From the NCBI RefSeq assembly GCF_051014445.1, contig NC_135136.1, positions 22,028,001-22,092,000 of the forward strand: a stretch of 64,000 nucleotides of DNA. The letters run 5' to 3'. Below are positions 1 to 9,852 of this stretch, piece after piece. The notes below the pieces were generated by a model that worked only from the letters and a program-made list of their open reading frames with translations, did no database searches and was not told the origin of the DNA. The translations under genes and the position numbers were made by a program. The stretch is from Colletes latitarsis (lineage: Eukaryota > Arthropoda > Insecta > Hymenoptera > Colletidae). Each line of letters begins with the position of its first letter. The first letter of the stretch is position 1.

Positions 1-176
1 GCATCTGGCTCATGATTTTGCCTTCTTCGCATACTTGTTGGCCAGATCCTGGGTTTTTTCCGTCTTTGATCACGTAGTAATGTGGTAACACACTGAAGCA
101 GTCAATAAAACCTGGTTTCGATCAATATTTTAGAGAGTAACACCGGTTAGGTCTGGGTTAGGTCTGGGATTTGCGC

Positions 177-353
177 GCATCTGGCTTATACTTTCGCCTT
201 TTTCGCAAACTTGTTGGCCATATCCTGGGTTTTTTTCGTGTTTGGATCACGTAGTAATGTGGTAACACACTGAAGCTGTCAATTAAACCTGGTTTCGATC
301 AATATTTTAGAGGATAACACCGGTTAGGTCTGGGTTAGGTCTGGGTTATGCCC
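177..353 (+). repeat. Representative class-B monomer (GCGCGC / TTCGCAAAC variant)
   Basis: A second monomer class differs as a linked set. The junction reads ATTTGCGCGCATCTGG, followed by CTTATACTTTCGCC and TTTTTCGCAAAC in place of the class-A bases. The rest of the unit is shared with class A. Class-B copies are scattered in fixed places inside the higher-order blocks, often directly after a monomer with a CCGTCTTTGATC or CCGTGTTTGATC variant. The linked substitutions suggest an old split followed by spread of mixed blocks. Confidence 0.9.
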
Positions 354-355
354 GC

Positions 356-400
356 ATCTGGCTCATGATTTTGCCTTCTTCGCATACTTGTTGGCCAGAT
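356..400. repeat. 7-bp inverted repeat, 31-nt loop (example copy)
   Basis: ATCTGGC at 356-362 is the exact reverse complement of GCCAGAT at 394-400. The pair is kept in class A, B, C and D monomers although the loop differs between classes. Some copies lose one arm, for example CATCTGGGTC near 1069 and 1240, CCAGAACC near 13834, GGCGAGATCC in about a dozen copies and CATCTGTCTC in six. It could form a hairpin or cruciform; nothing in the sequence proves that it does. Confidence 0.6.
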
Positions 401-500
401 CTTGGGTTTTTTTCGTGTTTCAATCACGTAGTAATGTGGTAACACACTGAGGCAGTCAATTAAACCTGGATTCGGACAGTATTCTAGAGGATAACACCGG

Positions 501-522
501 TTAGGTCTGGGTTAGGTCTGGG
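501..522 (+). repeat. 11-bp telomere-like doublet inside the monomer (example copy)
   Basis: TTAGGTCTGGG occurs twice back to back just before the unit junction, and nearly every monomer has the pair. Its GGTTAGG and GGGTTAGG cores resemble telomere repeats of the TTAGG and TTAGGG kinds, but the unit is 11 bp and is not a telomere array. The G-runs are spaced GG-3-GG-3-GG-4-GG, enough in principle for a two-tier G-quadruplex on the plus strand. Variants include AGGTGTGGG, AGGTCCGGG, AGGTCAGGG and AGGCCTGGG. Confidence 0.85.
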
Positions 523-1415
523 TTATGCCCGCATCTGGCTCATGATTTTGCCTTCTTCGCATACTTGTTGGCGAGATCCTGGGTTTTTTTCGTGTTTGAA
601 TCACGTAGTAATGTGGCAATACACTGAAGCAGTCAATTAAACCTGGTTTCGATCAATATTTTACAGGATACCACCGGTTAGGTCTGGGTTAGGTCTGGGT
701 TATGCCCGCATCTGGCTCATGATTTTGCCTTCTTCGCATACTTGTTGGCCAGATCCTGGGTTTTTTTCGTGTTTGAATCACGTAGTAATGTGGTAACACA
801 CTGAAGCTGTCAATTAAACCTGGTTTCGATCAATATTTTAGAGGATAACACCGGTTAGGTCTGGGTTAGGTCTGGGTTATGCCCGCATCTGGCTCATGAT
901 TTTGCCTTCTTCGCATACTTGTTGGCCAGATCCTGGGTTTTTTTCGTGTTTCAATCGCGTAGTAATGTGGTAACACAATGAGACAGTCTATTAAACCTGG
1001 ATTCGATGAATATTTTAGAGGATAACACCGGTTAGGTCTGGGATAGGTCCGGGATATGCCCACATCTGGGTCATGATTTTGCCTTCTTCGCATACTTGTT
1101 GGCCAGATCCTGGGTTTTTTTCGTGTTTGAATCACGTAGTAATGTGGTAACACACTGAAGCTGTCAATTAAACCTGGTTTCGATCAATATTTTAGAGGAT
1201 ACCACCGGTTAGGTCTGGGTTAGGTCTGGGTTATGCCCACATCTGGGTCATGATTTTGCCTTCTTCGCATACTTGTTGGCCAGATCCTGGGTTTTTTTCG
1301 TGTTTGAATCACGTAGTAATGTGGTAATACCCTGAAGCAGTCAATTAAACCTGGTTTCGATCAATATTTTAGAGGATAACACCGGTTAGGTCTGGGTTAG
1401 GTCTGGGTTATGCCC

Positions 1416-2095
1416 GCATCTGGCTCATGATTTTGCCTTCTTCGCATACTTGTTGGCCAGATCCTGGGTTTTTTCCGTCTTTGATCACGTAGTAATGTGG
1501 TAACACACTGAAGCAGTCAATAAAACCTGGTGTCGATCAATATTTTAGAGGATAACACCGGTTAGGTCTGGGTTAGGTCTGGGATTTGCGCGCATCTGGC
1601 TTATACTTTCGCCTTTTTCGCAAACTTGTTGGCCAGATCCTGGGTTTTTTTCGTGTTTGGACCACGTAGTAATGTGGTAACACACTGAAGCTGTCAATTA
1701 AACCTGGTTTCGATCAATATTTTAGAGGATAACACCGGTTAGGTCTGGGTTAGGTCTGGGTTATGCCCGCATCTGGCTCATGATTTTGCCTTCTTCGCAT
1801 ACTTGTTGGCCAGATCTTGGGTTTTTTTCGTGTTTCAATCACGTAGTAATGTGGTAACACACTGAGGCAGTCAATTAAACCTGGATTCGGACAGTATTCT
1901 AGAGGATAACACCGGTTAGGTCTGGGTTAGGTCTGGGTTATGCCCGCATCTGGCTCATGATTTTGCCTTCTTCGCATACTTGTTGGCGAGATCCTGGGTT
2001 TTTTTCGTGTTTGAATCACGTAGTAATGTGGTAATACACTGAAGCAGTCAATTAAACCTGGTTTCGATCAATATTTTACAGGATACCACCGGTTA
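1416..2095. repeat. Higher-order unit, 8 monomers (copy 2, partial)
   Basis: This stretch follows copy 1 at +1415 bp through the GTATTCTAGAGG monomer. It then reaches a monomer with a single TTAGGTCTGGG (about 2092-2102). From 2096 to 3830 the array is a mix of class A, B and C monomers. There CGTCTTTGATC recurs at 2703, 1227 bp after 1476, which fits seven monomers of which one is 11 bp short. Confidence 0.7.
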
Positions 2096-2102
2096 GGTCT
2101 GG
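2092..2102 (+). repeat. Short monomer with a single TTAGGTCTGGG (166 bp class)
   Basis: One 11-bp subunit is missing here. The same state is seen near 33930, 41706, 47187 and 50713. The 33930/41706 and 47187/50713 pairs lie in duplicated blocks and are each one event copied, so at least three separate contractions occurred. Confidence 0.85.
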
Positions 2103-3689
2103 GTTATGCCCGCATCTGGCTCATGATTTTGCCTTCTTCGCATACTTGTTGGCCAGATCCTGGGTTTTTTTCGTGTTTCAATCACGTAGTAATGTGGTAA
2201 CACATGGAGGCAGTCTATTAAACCTGGATTCGGATAGTATTTTAGAGGATAACACTGGTTAGATCTGGGTTAGGTCTGGGTTATGCCCGCATCTGGCTCA
2301 TGATTTTGCCTTCTTCGCATACTTGTTGGCCAGATCCTGGGGTTTTTTCGTGTTTGAATCACGTAGTAATGTGGTAACACACTGAAGCAGTCAATTAAAC
2401 CTGGTTTCGATCAATATTTCAGAGGATATCACCGGTTAGGTCTGGGTTAGGTCTGGGTTATGCCCGCATCTGGCTCATGATTTTGCCTTCTTCGCATACT
2501 TGTTGGCCAGATCCTGGGTTTTTTTCGTGTTTGAATCACGTAGTAATGTGGTAATACCCTGAAGCAGTCAATTAAACCTGGTTTCGATCAATATTTTAGA
2601 GGATAACACCGTTTAGGCCTGGGTTAGGTCTGGGTTATGCCCGCATCTGGCTCATGATTTTGCCTTCTTCGCATACTTGTTGGCCAGATCCTTGGTTTTT
2701 TCCGTCTTTGATCACGTAGTAATGTGGTAACACACTGAAGCAGTCAATAAAACCTGGTTTCGATCAATATTTTAGAGGATAACACCGGTTAGGTCTGGGT
2801 TAGGTCTGGGATTTGCGCGCATCTGGCTTATACTTTCGCCTTTTTCGCAAACTTGTTGGCCAGATCCTGGGTTTTTTTCGTGTTTGGATCACGTAGTAAT
2901 GTGGTAACACACTGAAGCTGTCAATTAAACCTGGTTTCGATCAATATTTCAGAGGATAACACCGGTTAGGTCTGGGTTAGGTCTGGGTAATGCCCGCATC
3001 TGGCTCATGATTTTGCCTTCTTCGCATACTTGTTGGCCAGATCTTGGGTTTTTTTCGTGTTTCAATCACGTAGTAATGTGGTAACACACTGAGGCAGTCA
3101 ATTAAACCTGGATTCGGACAGTATTTTAGAGGATAACACCGGTTAGGTCTGGGTTAGGTCTGGGTTATGCCCGCATCTGGCTCATGATTTTGCCTTCTTC
3201 GCATACTTGTTGGCGAGATCCTGGGTTTTTTTCGTGTTTGAATCACGTAGTAATGTGGTAATACACTGAAGCAGTCAATTAAACCTGGTTTCGATCAATA
3301 TGTTACAGGATACCACCGGTTAGGTCTGGGTTAGGTCTGGGTTATGCCCGCATCTGGCTCATGATTTTGCCTTCTTCGCATACTTGTTGGCCAGATCCTG
3401 GGTTTTTTTCGTGTTTCAATCACGTAGTAATGTGGTAACACATTGAGGCAGTCTATTAAACCTGGATTCGGATAGTATTTTAGAGGATATCACTGGTTAG
3501 ATCTGGGTTAGGTCTGGGTTATGCCCGCATCTGGCTCATGATTTTGCCTTCTTCGCATACTTGTTGGCCAGATCCTGGGTTTTTTTTCGTGTTTGAATCA
3601 CGTAGTAATGTGGTAATACACTGAAGCAGTCAATTAAACCTGGTTTCGATCAATATTTTAGAGGATATCACCGGTTAGGTCTGGGTTAG

Positions 3690-3866
3690 GTCTGGGATAT
3701 GCGCGCATCTGGCTTATGCTTTCGCCTTTTTCGCAAACTTGTTGGCCAGATCCTAGGGTTTCTCCGTGTTTGAATCACGTAGTAATGTTGTACCACACTG
3801 AGGCAGTCAATTAAACCTGGATTCGGACAGTATTTTAGAGGATAACACCGGTTAGGTCTGGGTTAG
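3690..3866 (+). repeat. Representative class-C monomer (ATATGCGCGC, GTTGTACCACAC)
   Basis: This class joins a GGATATGCGCGC junction and TTATGCTTTCGCC to a short T-tract before CCGTG or CGTG, then GTTGTACCACACTGAGG and GGATTCGGACAGTATT. The same linked set recurs in about a dozen copies, for example near 14.67, 22.46, 28.47, 33.42, 36.95, 41.20, 52.50, 53.91, 55.68, 58.13 and 62.73 kb. It therefore works as a marker for following block duplications. Confidence 0.88.
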
Positions 3867-6660
3867 GTCTGGGTTATGCCCGCATCTGGCTCATGATTTT
3901 GCCTTCTTCGCATACTTGTTGGCCAGATCCTGGGTTTTTTTCGTGTTTCAATCACGTGGTAATGTGGTAATACACTGAAGCAGTCAATGAAACCTGGTTT
4001 CGATCAATATTTTAGAGGATAACACCGGTTAGGTCTGGGTTAGGTCTGGGTTATGCCCGCATCTGGCTCATGATTTTGCCTTCATCGCATACTTGTTGGC
4101 CAGATCCTGGGTTTTTTCCGTGTTTGATCACGTAGTAATGTGGTAACACATTGAAGCAGTCAATGGAACATGGTTTCGATCAATATTTTAGAGGATAACA
4201 CCGGTTAGGTCTGGGTTAGGTCTGGGATTTGCGCGCATCTGGCTTATACTTTCGCCTTTTTCGCAAACTTGTTGGCCAGATCCTGGGTATTTTCCGTCTT
4301 TGAATCACGTAGTAATGTGGTAACACACTGAAGCAGTCAATTAAACCTGGATTCGATCAATATTTCAGAGGATAACCCCGGTTAGGTCTGGGTTAGGTCC
4401 GGCTTATGCCCGCATCTGGCTCATGATTTTGCCTTCTTCGCATACTTGTTGGCCAGATCCTGGGTTTTTTTCGTGTTTCAATCACGTAGTAATGTGGTAA
4501 TACACTGAAGCAGTCAATTAAACCTGGTTTCGATCAATATTTTAGAGGATAACACCGGTTAGGTCTGCGTTAGGTCTGGGATATGCGCGCATCTGGTTTA
4601 TGCTTTCGCCTTTTTCGCAAACTTGTTGGCCAGATCCTGGGCTTTTTCCGTGTTTGAATCACGTAGTAATGTTGTACCACACTGAGGCAGTCAATTAAAC
4701 CTGGTTTCGATCTATATTTTAGAGGATAACACCGGTTAGGTCTGGGTTAGGTCTGGGTTATGCCCGCATCTGGCTCATGATTTCGCCTTTTTCGCAAACT
4801 TGTTGGCCAGATCCTGGGGTTTTTCCGTGTTTGAATCACGTAGTAATGTTGTACCACACTGAGGCAGTCAATTAAACCTGGATTCGGACAGTATTTTAGA
4901 GGATAACACCGGTTAGGTCTGGGTTAGGTGTGGGTTATGCCCACATCTGGCTCATGATTTTGCCTTCTTCGCATACTTGTTGGCCAGATCTTGGGTTTTT
5001 TTCGTGTTTGAATCACGTAGTAATGTGGTAACACACTGAAGCAGTCAATTAAACCTGGTTTCGATCAATATTTTAGAGGATAACACCGGTTAGGTCTGGG
5101 TTAGGTCTGGGTTATGCCCGCATCTGGCTCATGATTTTGCCTTCTTCGCATACTTGTTGGCCAGATCCTGGGGTTTTTTCGTGTTTGAATCACGTAGTAA
5201 TGTGGTAATACCCTGAAGCAGTCAATTAAACCTGGTTTCGATCAATATTTTAGAAGATAACACCGGTTAGGCCTGGGTTGGGTCTGGGTTATGCCCGCAT
5301 CTGGCTCATGATTTTGCCTTCTTCGCATACTTGTTGGCCAGATCCTGGGTTTTTTCCGTCTTTGATCACGTAGTAATGTGGTAACACACTGAAGCAGTCA
5401 ATAAAACCTGGTTTCGATCAATATTTTAGAGGATAACACCGGTTAGGTCTGGGTTAGGTCTGGGATTTGCGCGCATCTGGCTTATACTTTCGCCTTTTTC
5501 GCAAACTTGTTGGCCAGATCCTGGGTTTTTTTCGTGTTTGGATCACGTAGTAATGTGGTAACACACTGATGCTGTCAATTAAACCTGGTTTCGATCAATA
5601 TTTTAGAGGATAACACCGGTTAGGTCTGGGTTAGGTCTGGGTTATGCCCGCATCTGGCTCATGATTTTGCCTTCTTCGCATACTTGTTGGCCAGATCTTG
5701 GGTTTTTTTCGTGTTTCAATCACGTAGTAATGTGGTAACACACTGAGGCAGTCAATTAAACCTGGATTCGGACAGTATTTTAGAGGATAACACCGGTTAG
5801 GGCTGGGTTAGGTCTGGGTTATGCCCGCATCTGGCTCATGATTTTGCCTTCTTCGCATACTTGTTGGCGAGATCCTGGGTTTTTTTCGTGTTTGAATCAC
5901 GTAGTAATGTGGTAATACACTGAAGCAGTCAATTAAACCTGGTTTCGATCAATATTTTACAGGATACCACCGGTTAGGTCTGGGTTAGGTCTGGGTTATG
6001 CCCGCATCTGGCTCATGATTTTGCCTTCTTCGCATACTTGTTGGCCAGATCCTGGGTTTTTTTCGTGTTTCAATCACGTAGTAATGTGGTAACACACTGA
6101 AGCTGTCAATTAAACCTGGTTTCGATCAATATTTTAGAGGATAACACCGGTTAGGTCTGGGTTAGGTCTGGGTTATGCCCGCATCTGGCTCATGATTTTG
6201 CCTTCTTCGCATACTTGTTGGCCAGATCCTGGGTTTTTTCCGTGTTTGAATCACGTAGTAATGTGGTAACACACTGAAGCAGTCAATTAAACCTGGTTTC
6301 GATCAATATTTCAGAGGATAACAACGGTTAGGTCTGGGTTAGGTCTGGGAAATGCGCGCATCTGGCTTATACTTTCGCCTTCTTCGCATACTTGTTGGCC
6401 AGATCCTGGGTTTTTTTCGTGTTTGAATCACGTAGGAATGTGGTAACACACTGAAGCTGTCAATTAAACCTGGTTTCGATCAATATTTTAGAGGATAACA
6501 CCGGTTAGGTCTGGGTTAGGTCTGGGTTATGCCCGCATCTGGCTCATGATTTTGCCTTCTTCGCATACTTGTTGGCCAGATCCTGGGTTTTTTTCGTGTT
6601 TGAATCACGTAGTAATGTGGTAACACACTGAAGCTGTCAATTAAGCCTGGTTTCGATCAA
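3831..6660. repeat. 16-monomer higher-order unit, copy 1 (2830 bp)
   Basis: Everything from 3831 recurs 2830 bp downstream (16 monomers). Examples are CACGTGGT ending at 3960 and 6790, AGGTCTGCGT at 4561 and 7391, CGTCTTTGATC at 5357 and 8187, and the ACAACGG variant near 6321 and 9151. I saw only about four substitutions between the copies, near 4400, 5255, 5280 and 8670. Confidence 0.88.
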
Positions 6661-9320
6661 TATTTTAGAGGATAACACCGGTTAGGTCTGGGTTAGGTCT
6701 GGGTTATGCCCGCATCTGGCTCATGATTTTGCCTTCTTCGCATACTTGTTGGCCAGATCCTGGGTTTTTTTCGTGTTTCAATCACGTGGTAATGTGGTAA
6801 TACACTGAAGCAGTCAATGAAACCTGGTTTCGATCAATATTTTAGAGGATAACACCGGTTAGGTCTGGGTTAGGTCTGGGTTATGCCCGCATCTGGCTCA
6901 TGATTTTGCCTTCATCGCATACTTGTTGGCCAGATCCTGGGTTTTTTCCGTGTTTGATCACGTAGTAATGTGGTAACACATTGAAGCAGTCAATGGAACA
7001 TGGTTTCGATCAATATTTTAGAGGATAACACCGGTTAGGTCTGGGTTAGGTCTGGGATTTGCGCGCATCTGGCTTATACTTTCGCCTTTTTCGCAAACTT
7101 GTTGGCCAGATCCTGGGTATTTTCCGTCTTTGAATCACGTAGTAATGTGGTAACACACTGAAGCAGTCAATTAAACCTGGATTCGATCAATATTTCAGAG
7201 GATAACCCCGGTTAGGTCTGGGTTAGGTCTGGCTTATGCCCGCATCTGGCTCATGATTTTGCCTTCTTCGCATACTTGTTGGCCAGATCCTGGGTTTTTT
7301 TCGTGTTTCAATCACGTAGTAATGTGGTAATACACTGAAGCAGTCAATTAAACCTGGTTTCGATCAATATTTTAGAGGATAACACCGGTTAGGTCTGCGT
7401 TAGGTCTGGGATATGCGCGCATCTGGTTTATGCTTTCGCCTTTTTCGCAAACTTGTTGGCCAGATCCTGGGCTTTTTCCGTGTTTGAATCACGTAGTAAT
7501 GTTGTACCACACTGAGGCAGTCAATTAAACCTGGTTTCGATCTATATTTTAGAGGATAACACCGGTTAGGTCTGGGTTAGGTCTGGGTTATGCCCGCATC
7601 TGGCTCATGATTTCGCCTTTTTCGCAAACTTGTTGGCCAGATCCTGGGGTTTTTCCGTGTTTGAATCACGTAGTAATGTTGTACCACACTGAGGCAGTCA
7701 ATTAAACCTGGATTCGGACAGTATTTTAGAGGATAACACCGGTTAGGTCTGGGTTAGGTGTGGGTTATGCCCACATCTGGCTCATGATTTTGCCTTCTTC
7801 GCATACTTGTTGGCCAGATCTTGGGTTTTTTTCGTGTTTGAATCACGTAGTAATGTGGTAACACACTGAAGCAGTCAATTAAACCTGGTTTCGATCAATA
7901 TTTTAGAGGATAACACCGGTTAGGTCTGGGTTAGGTCTGGGTTATGCCCGCATCTGGCTCATGATTTTGCCTTCTTCGCATACTTGTTGGCCAGATCCTG
8001 GGGTTTTTTCGTGTTTGAATCACGTAGTAATGTGGTAATACCCTGAAGCAGTCAATTAAACCTGGTTTCGATCAATATTTTAGAGGATAACACCGGTTAG
8101 GCCTGGGTTAGGTCTGGGTTATGCCCGCATCTGGCTCATGATTTTGCCTTCTTCGCATACTTGTTGGCCAGATCCTGGGTTTTTTCCGTCTTTGATCACG
8201 TAGTAATGTGGTAACACACTGAAGCAGTCAATAAAACCTGGTTTCGATCAATATTTTAGAGGATAACACCGGTTAGGTCTGGGTTAGGTCTGGGATTTGC
8301 GCGCATCTGGCTTATACTTTCGCCTTTTTCGCAAACTTGTTGGCCAGATCCTGGGTTTTTTTCGTGTTTGGATCACGTAGTAATGTGGTAACACACTGAT
8401 GCTGTCAATTAAACCTGGTTTCGATCAATATTTTAGAGGATAACACCGGTTAGGTCTGGGTTAGGTCTGGGTTATGCCCGCATCTGGCTCATGATTTTGC
8501 CTTCTTCGCATACTTGTTGGCCAGATCTTGGGTTTTTTTCGTGTTTCAATCACGTAGTAATGTGGTAACACACTGAGGCAGTCAATTAAACCTGGATTCG
8601 GACAGTATTTTAGAGGATAACACCGGTTAGGGCTGGGTTAGGTCTGGGTTATGCCCGCATCTGGCTCACGATTTTGCCTTCTTCGCATACTTGTTGGCGA
8701 GATCCTGGGTTTTTTTCGTGTTTGAATCACGTAGTAATGTGGTAATACACTGAAGCAGTCAATTAAACCTGGTTTCGATCAATATTTTACAGGATACCAC
8801 CGGTTAGGTCTGGGTTAGGTCTGGGTTATGCCCGCATCTGGCTCATGATTTTGCCTTCTTCGCATACTTGTTGGCCAGATCCTGGGTTTTTTTCGTGTTT
8901 CAATCACGTAGTAATGTGGTAACACACTGAAGCTGTCAATTAAACCTGGTTTCGATCAATATTTTAGAGGATAACACCGGTTAGGTCTGGGTTAGGTCTG
9001 GGTTATGCCCGCATCTGGCTCATGATTTTGCCTTCTTCGCATACTTGTTGGCCAGATCCTGGGTTTTTTCCGTGTTTGAATCACGTAGTAATGTGGTAAC
9101 ACACTGAAGCAGTCAATTAAACCTGGTTTCGATCAATATTTCAGAGGATAACAACGGTTAGGTCTGGGTTAGGTCTGGGAAATGCGCGCATCTGGCTTAT
9201 ACTTTCGCCTTCTTCGCATACTTGTTGGCCAGATCCTGGGTTTTTTTCGTGTTTGAATCACGTAGGAATGTGGTAACACACTGAAGCTGTCAATTAAACC
9301 TGGTTTCGATCAATATTTTA
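6661..9320. repeat. 16-monomer higher-order unit, copy 2
   Basis: This is the direct tandem copy of 3831-6660. It departs from copy 1 at about 9321, where CAGGATACC replaces GAGGATAAC. That is the start of a local three-monomer duplication, so copy 2 lacks the last ~170 bp of the unit. Confidence 0.88.
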
Positions 9321-9321
9321 C

Positions 9322-9852
9322 AGGATACCACCGGTTAGGTCTGGGTTAGGTCTGGGTTATGCCCGCATCTGGCTCATGATTTTGCCTTCTTCGCATACTT
9401 GTTGGCCAGATCCTGGGTTTTTTTCGTGTTTCAATCACGTAGTAATGTGGTAACACACTGAAGCTGTCAATTAAACCTGGTTTCGATCAATATTTTAGAG
9501 GATAACACCGGTTAGGTCTGGGTTAGGTCTGGGTTATGCCCGCATCTGGCTCATGATTTTGCCTTCTTCGCATACTTGTTGGCCAGATCCTGGGTTTTTT
9601 CCGTGTTTGAATCACGTAGTAATGTGGTAACACACTGAAGCAGTCAATTAAACCTGGTTTCGATCAATATTTCAGAGGATAACAACGGTTAGGTCTGGGT
9701 TAGGTCTGGGAAATGCGCGCATCTGGCTTATACTTTCGCCTTCTTCGCATACTTGTTGGCCAGATCCTGGGTTTTTTTCGTGTTTGAATCACGTAGGAAT
9801 GTGGTAACACACTGAAGCTGTCAATTAAACCTGGTTTCGATCAATATTTTAG
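9322..9852. repeat. 3-monomer tandem duplication (531 bp) of 8791-9321
   Basis: The sequence after ATTTTACAGGATACC at about 9314 repeats that after the same marker at about 8783, an offset of 531 bp. The three-monomer order is a TTTCAATCACG monomer, a CCGTGTTTGAATC monomer with ACAACGG, then an AAATGCGCGC monomer with CACGTAGGAATG. At 9852 the array switches to a class-B junction. Confidence 0.82.

Larger units (their letters stand above)
354..530 (+). repeat. Representative class-A monomer (177 bp)
   Basis: This copy shows the main layout. An arm ATCTGGC lies at 356-362 and its inverted partner GCCAGAT at 394-400. A T7 tract follows at about 407-413. ATCACGTA is at 423-430, the TGTGGTAACACA hairpin-like motif follows, then the variable GATCAATATT or GGACAGTATT site, ACCGGT, and a doublet of TTAGGTCTGGG at 501-522. 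Class A has TGCCCGCATCTGGCTCATG at the unit junction and CTTCTTCGCATAC downstream. It is the commonest class in the window. The phase chosen (starting at GCATCTGG) is arbitrary. Confidence 0.95.
1..1415. repeat. Higher-order unit, 8 monomers (copy 1, 1415 bp)
   Basis: Two private markers recur 1415 bp apart. CGTCTTTGATC is at 61 and 1476. The unusual GTATTCTAGAGG, which creates TCTAGA, is at about 480 and 1895. The left edge is cut by the window. A private CAATACACTG after GTGG (near 616) and GGGATAGGTCC (near 1041) are not shared with the next copy. Confidence 0.8.

Noticed and set aside
405..414. Rho-independent or Pol III terminator at the T-tract
   Set aside because: A T-run follows each CTGGG in every unit as part of the satellite. 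No transcription unit upstream needs a terminator.
483..488. TCTAGA and other restriction-type palindromes (ACCGGT, TGGCCA, TGATCA) as functional sites
   Set aside because: Six-base palindromes occur by chance. They are useful only as markers of blocks.
354..530. CENP-B box
   Set aside because: No 17-bp window fits the TTCG-4N-A-2N-CGGG core. The closest minus-orientation candidate, CCCGCATCTGGCTCA, misses two key bases of the core.
354..530. Pol III internal promoter (B box) and tRNA/5S-derived unit
   Set aside because: GGTTTCGATCA only partly resembles the B box (GGTTCGANTCC), no A box lies at a proper distance, and no cloverleaf can be drawn.
866..1153. 95-codon minus-strand open frame
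   Set aside because: It lies wholly in satellite, repeats the same peptide block (RKKPRIWPTSMRRRQNH) across adjoining monomers, and starts and ends at chance codons. No promoter, unique sequence or codon bias is seen.
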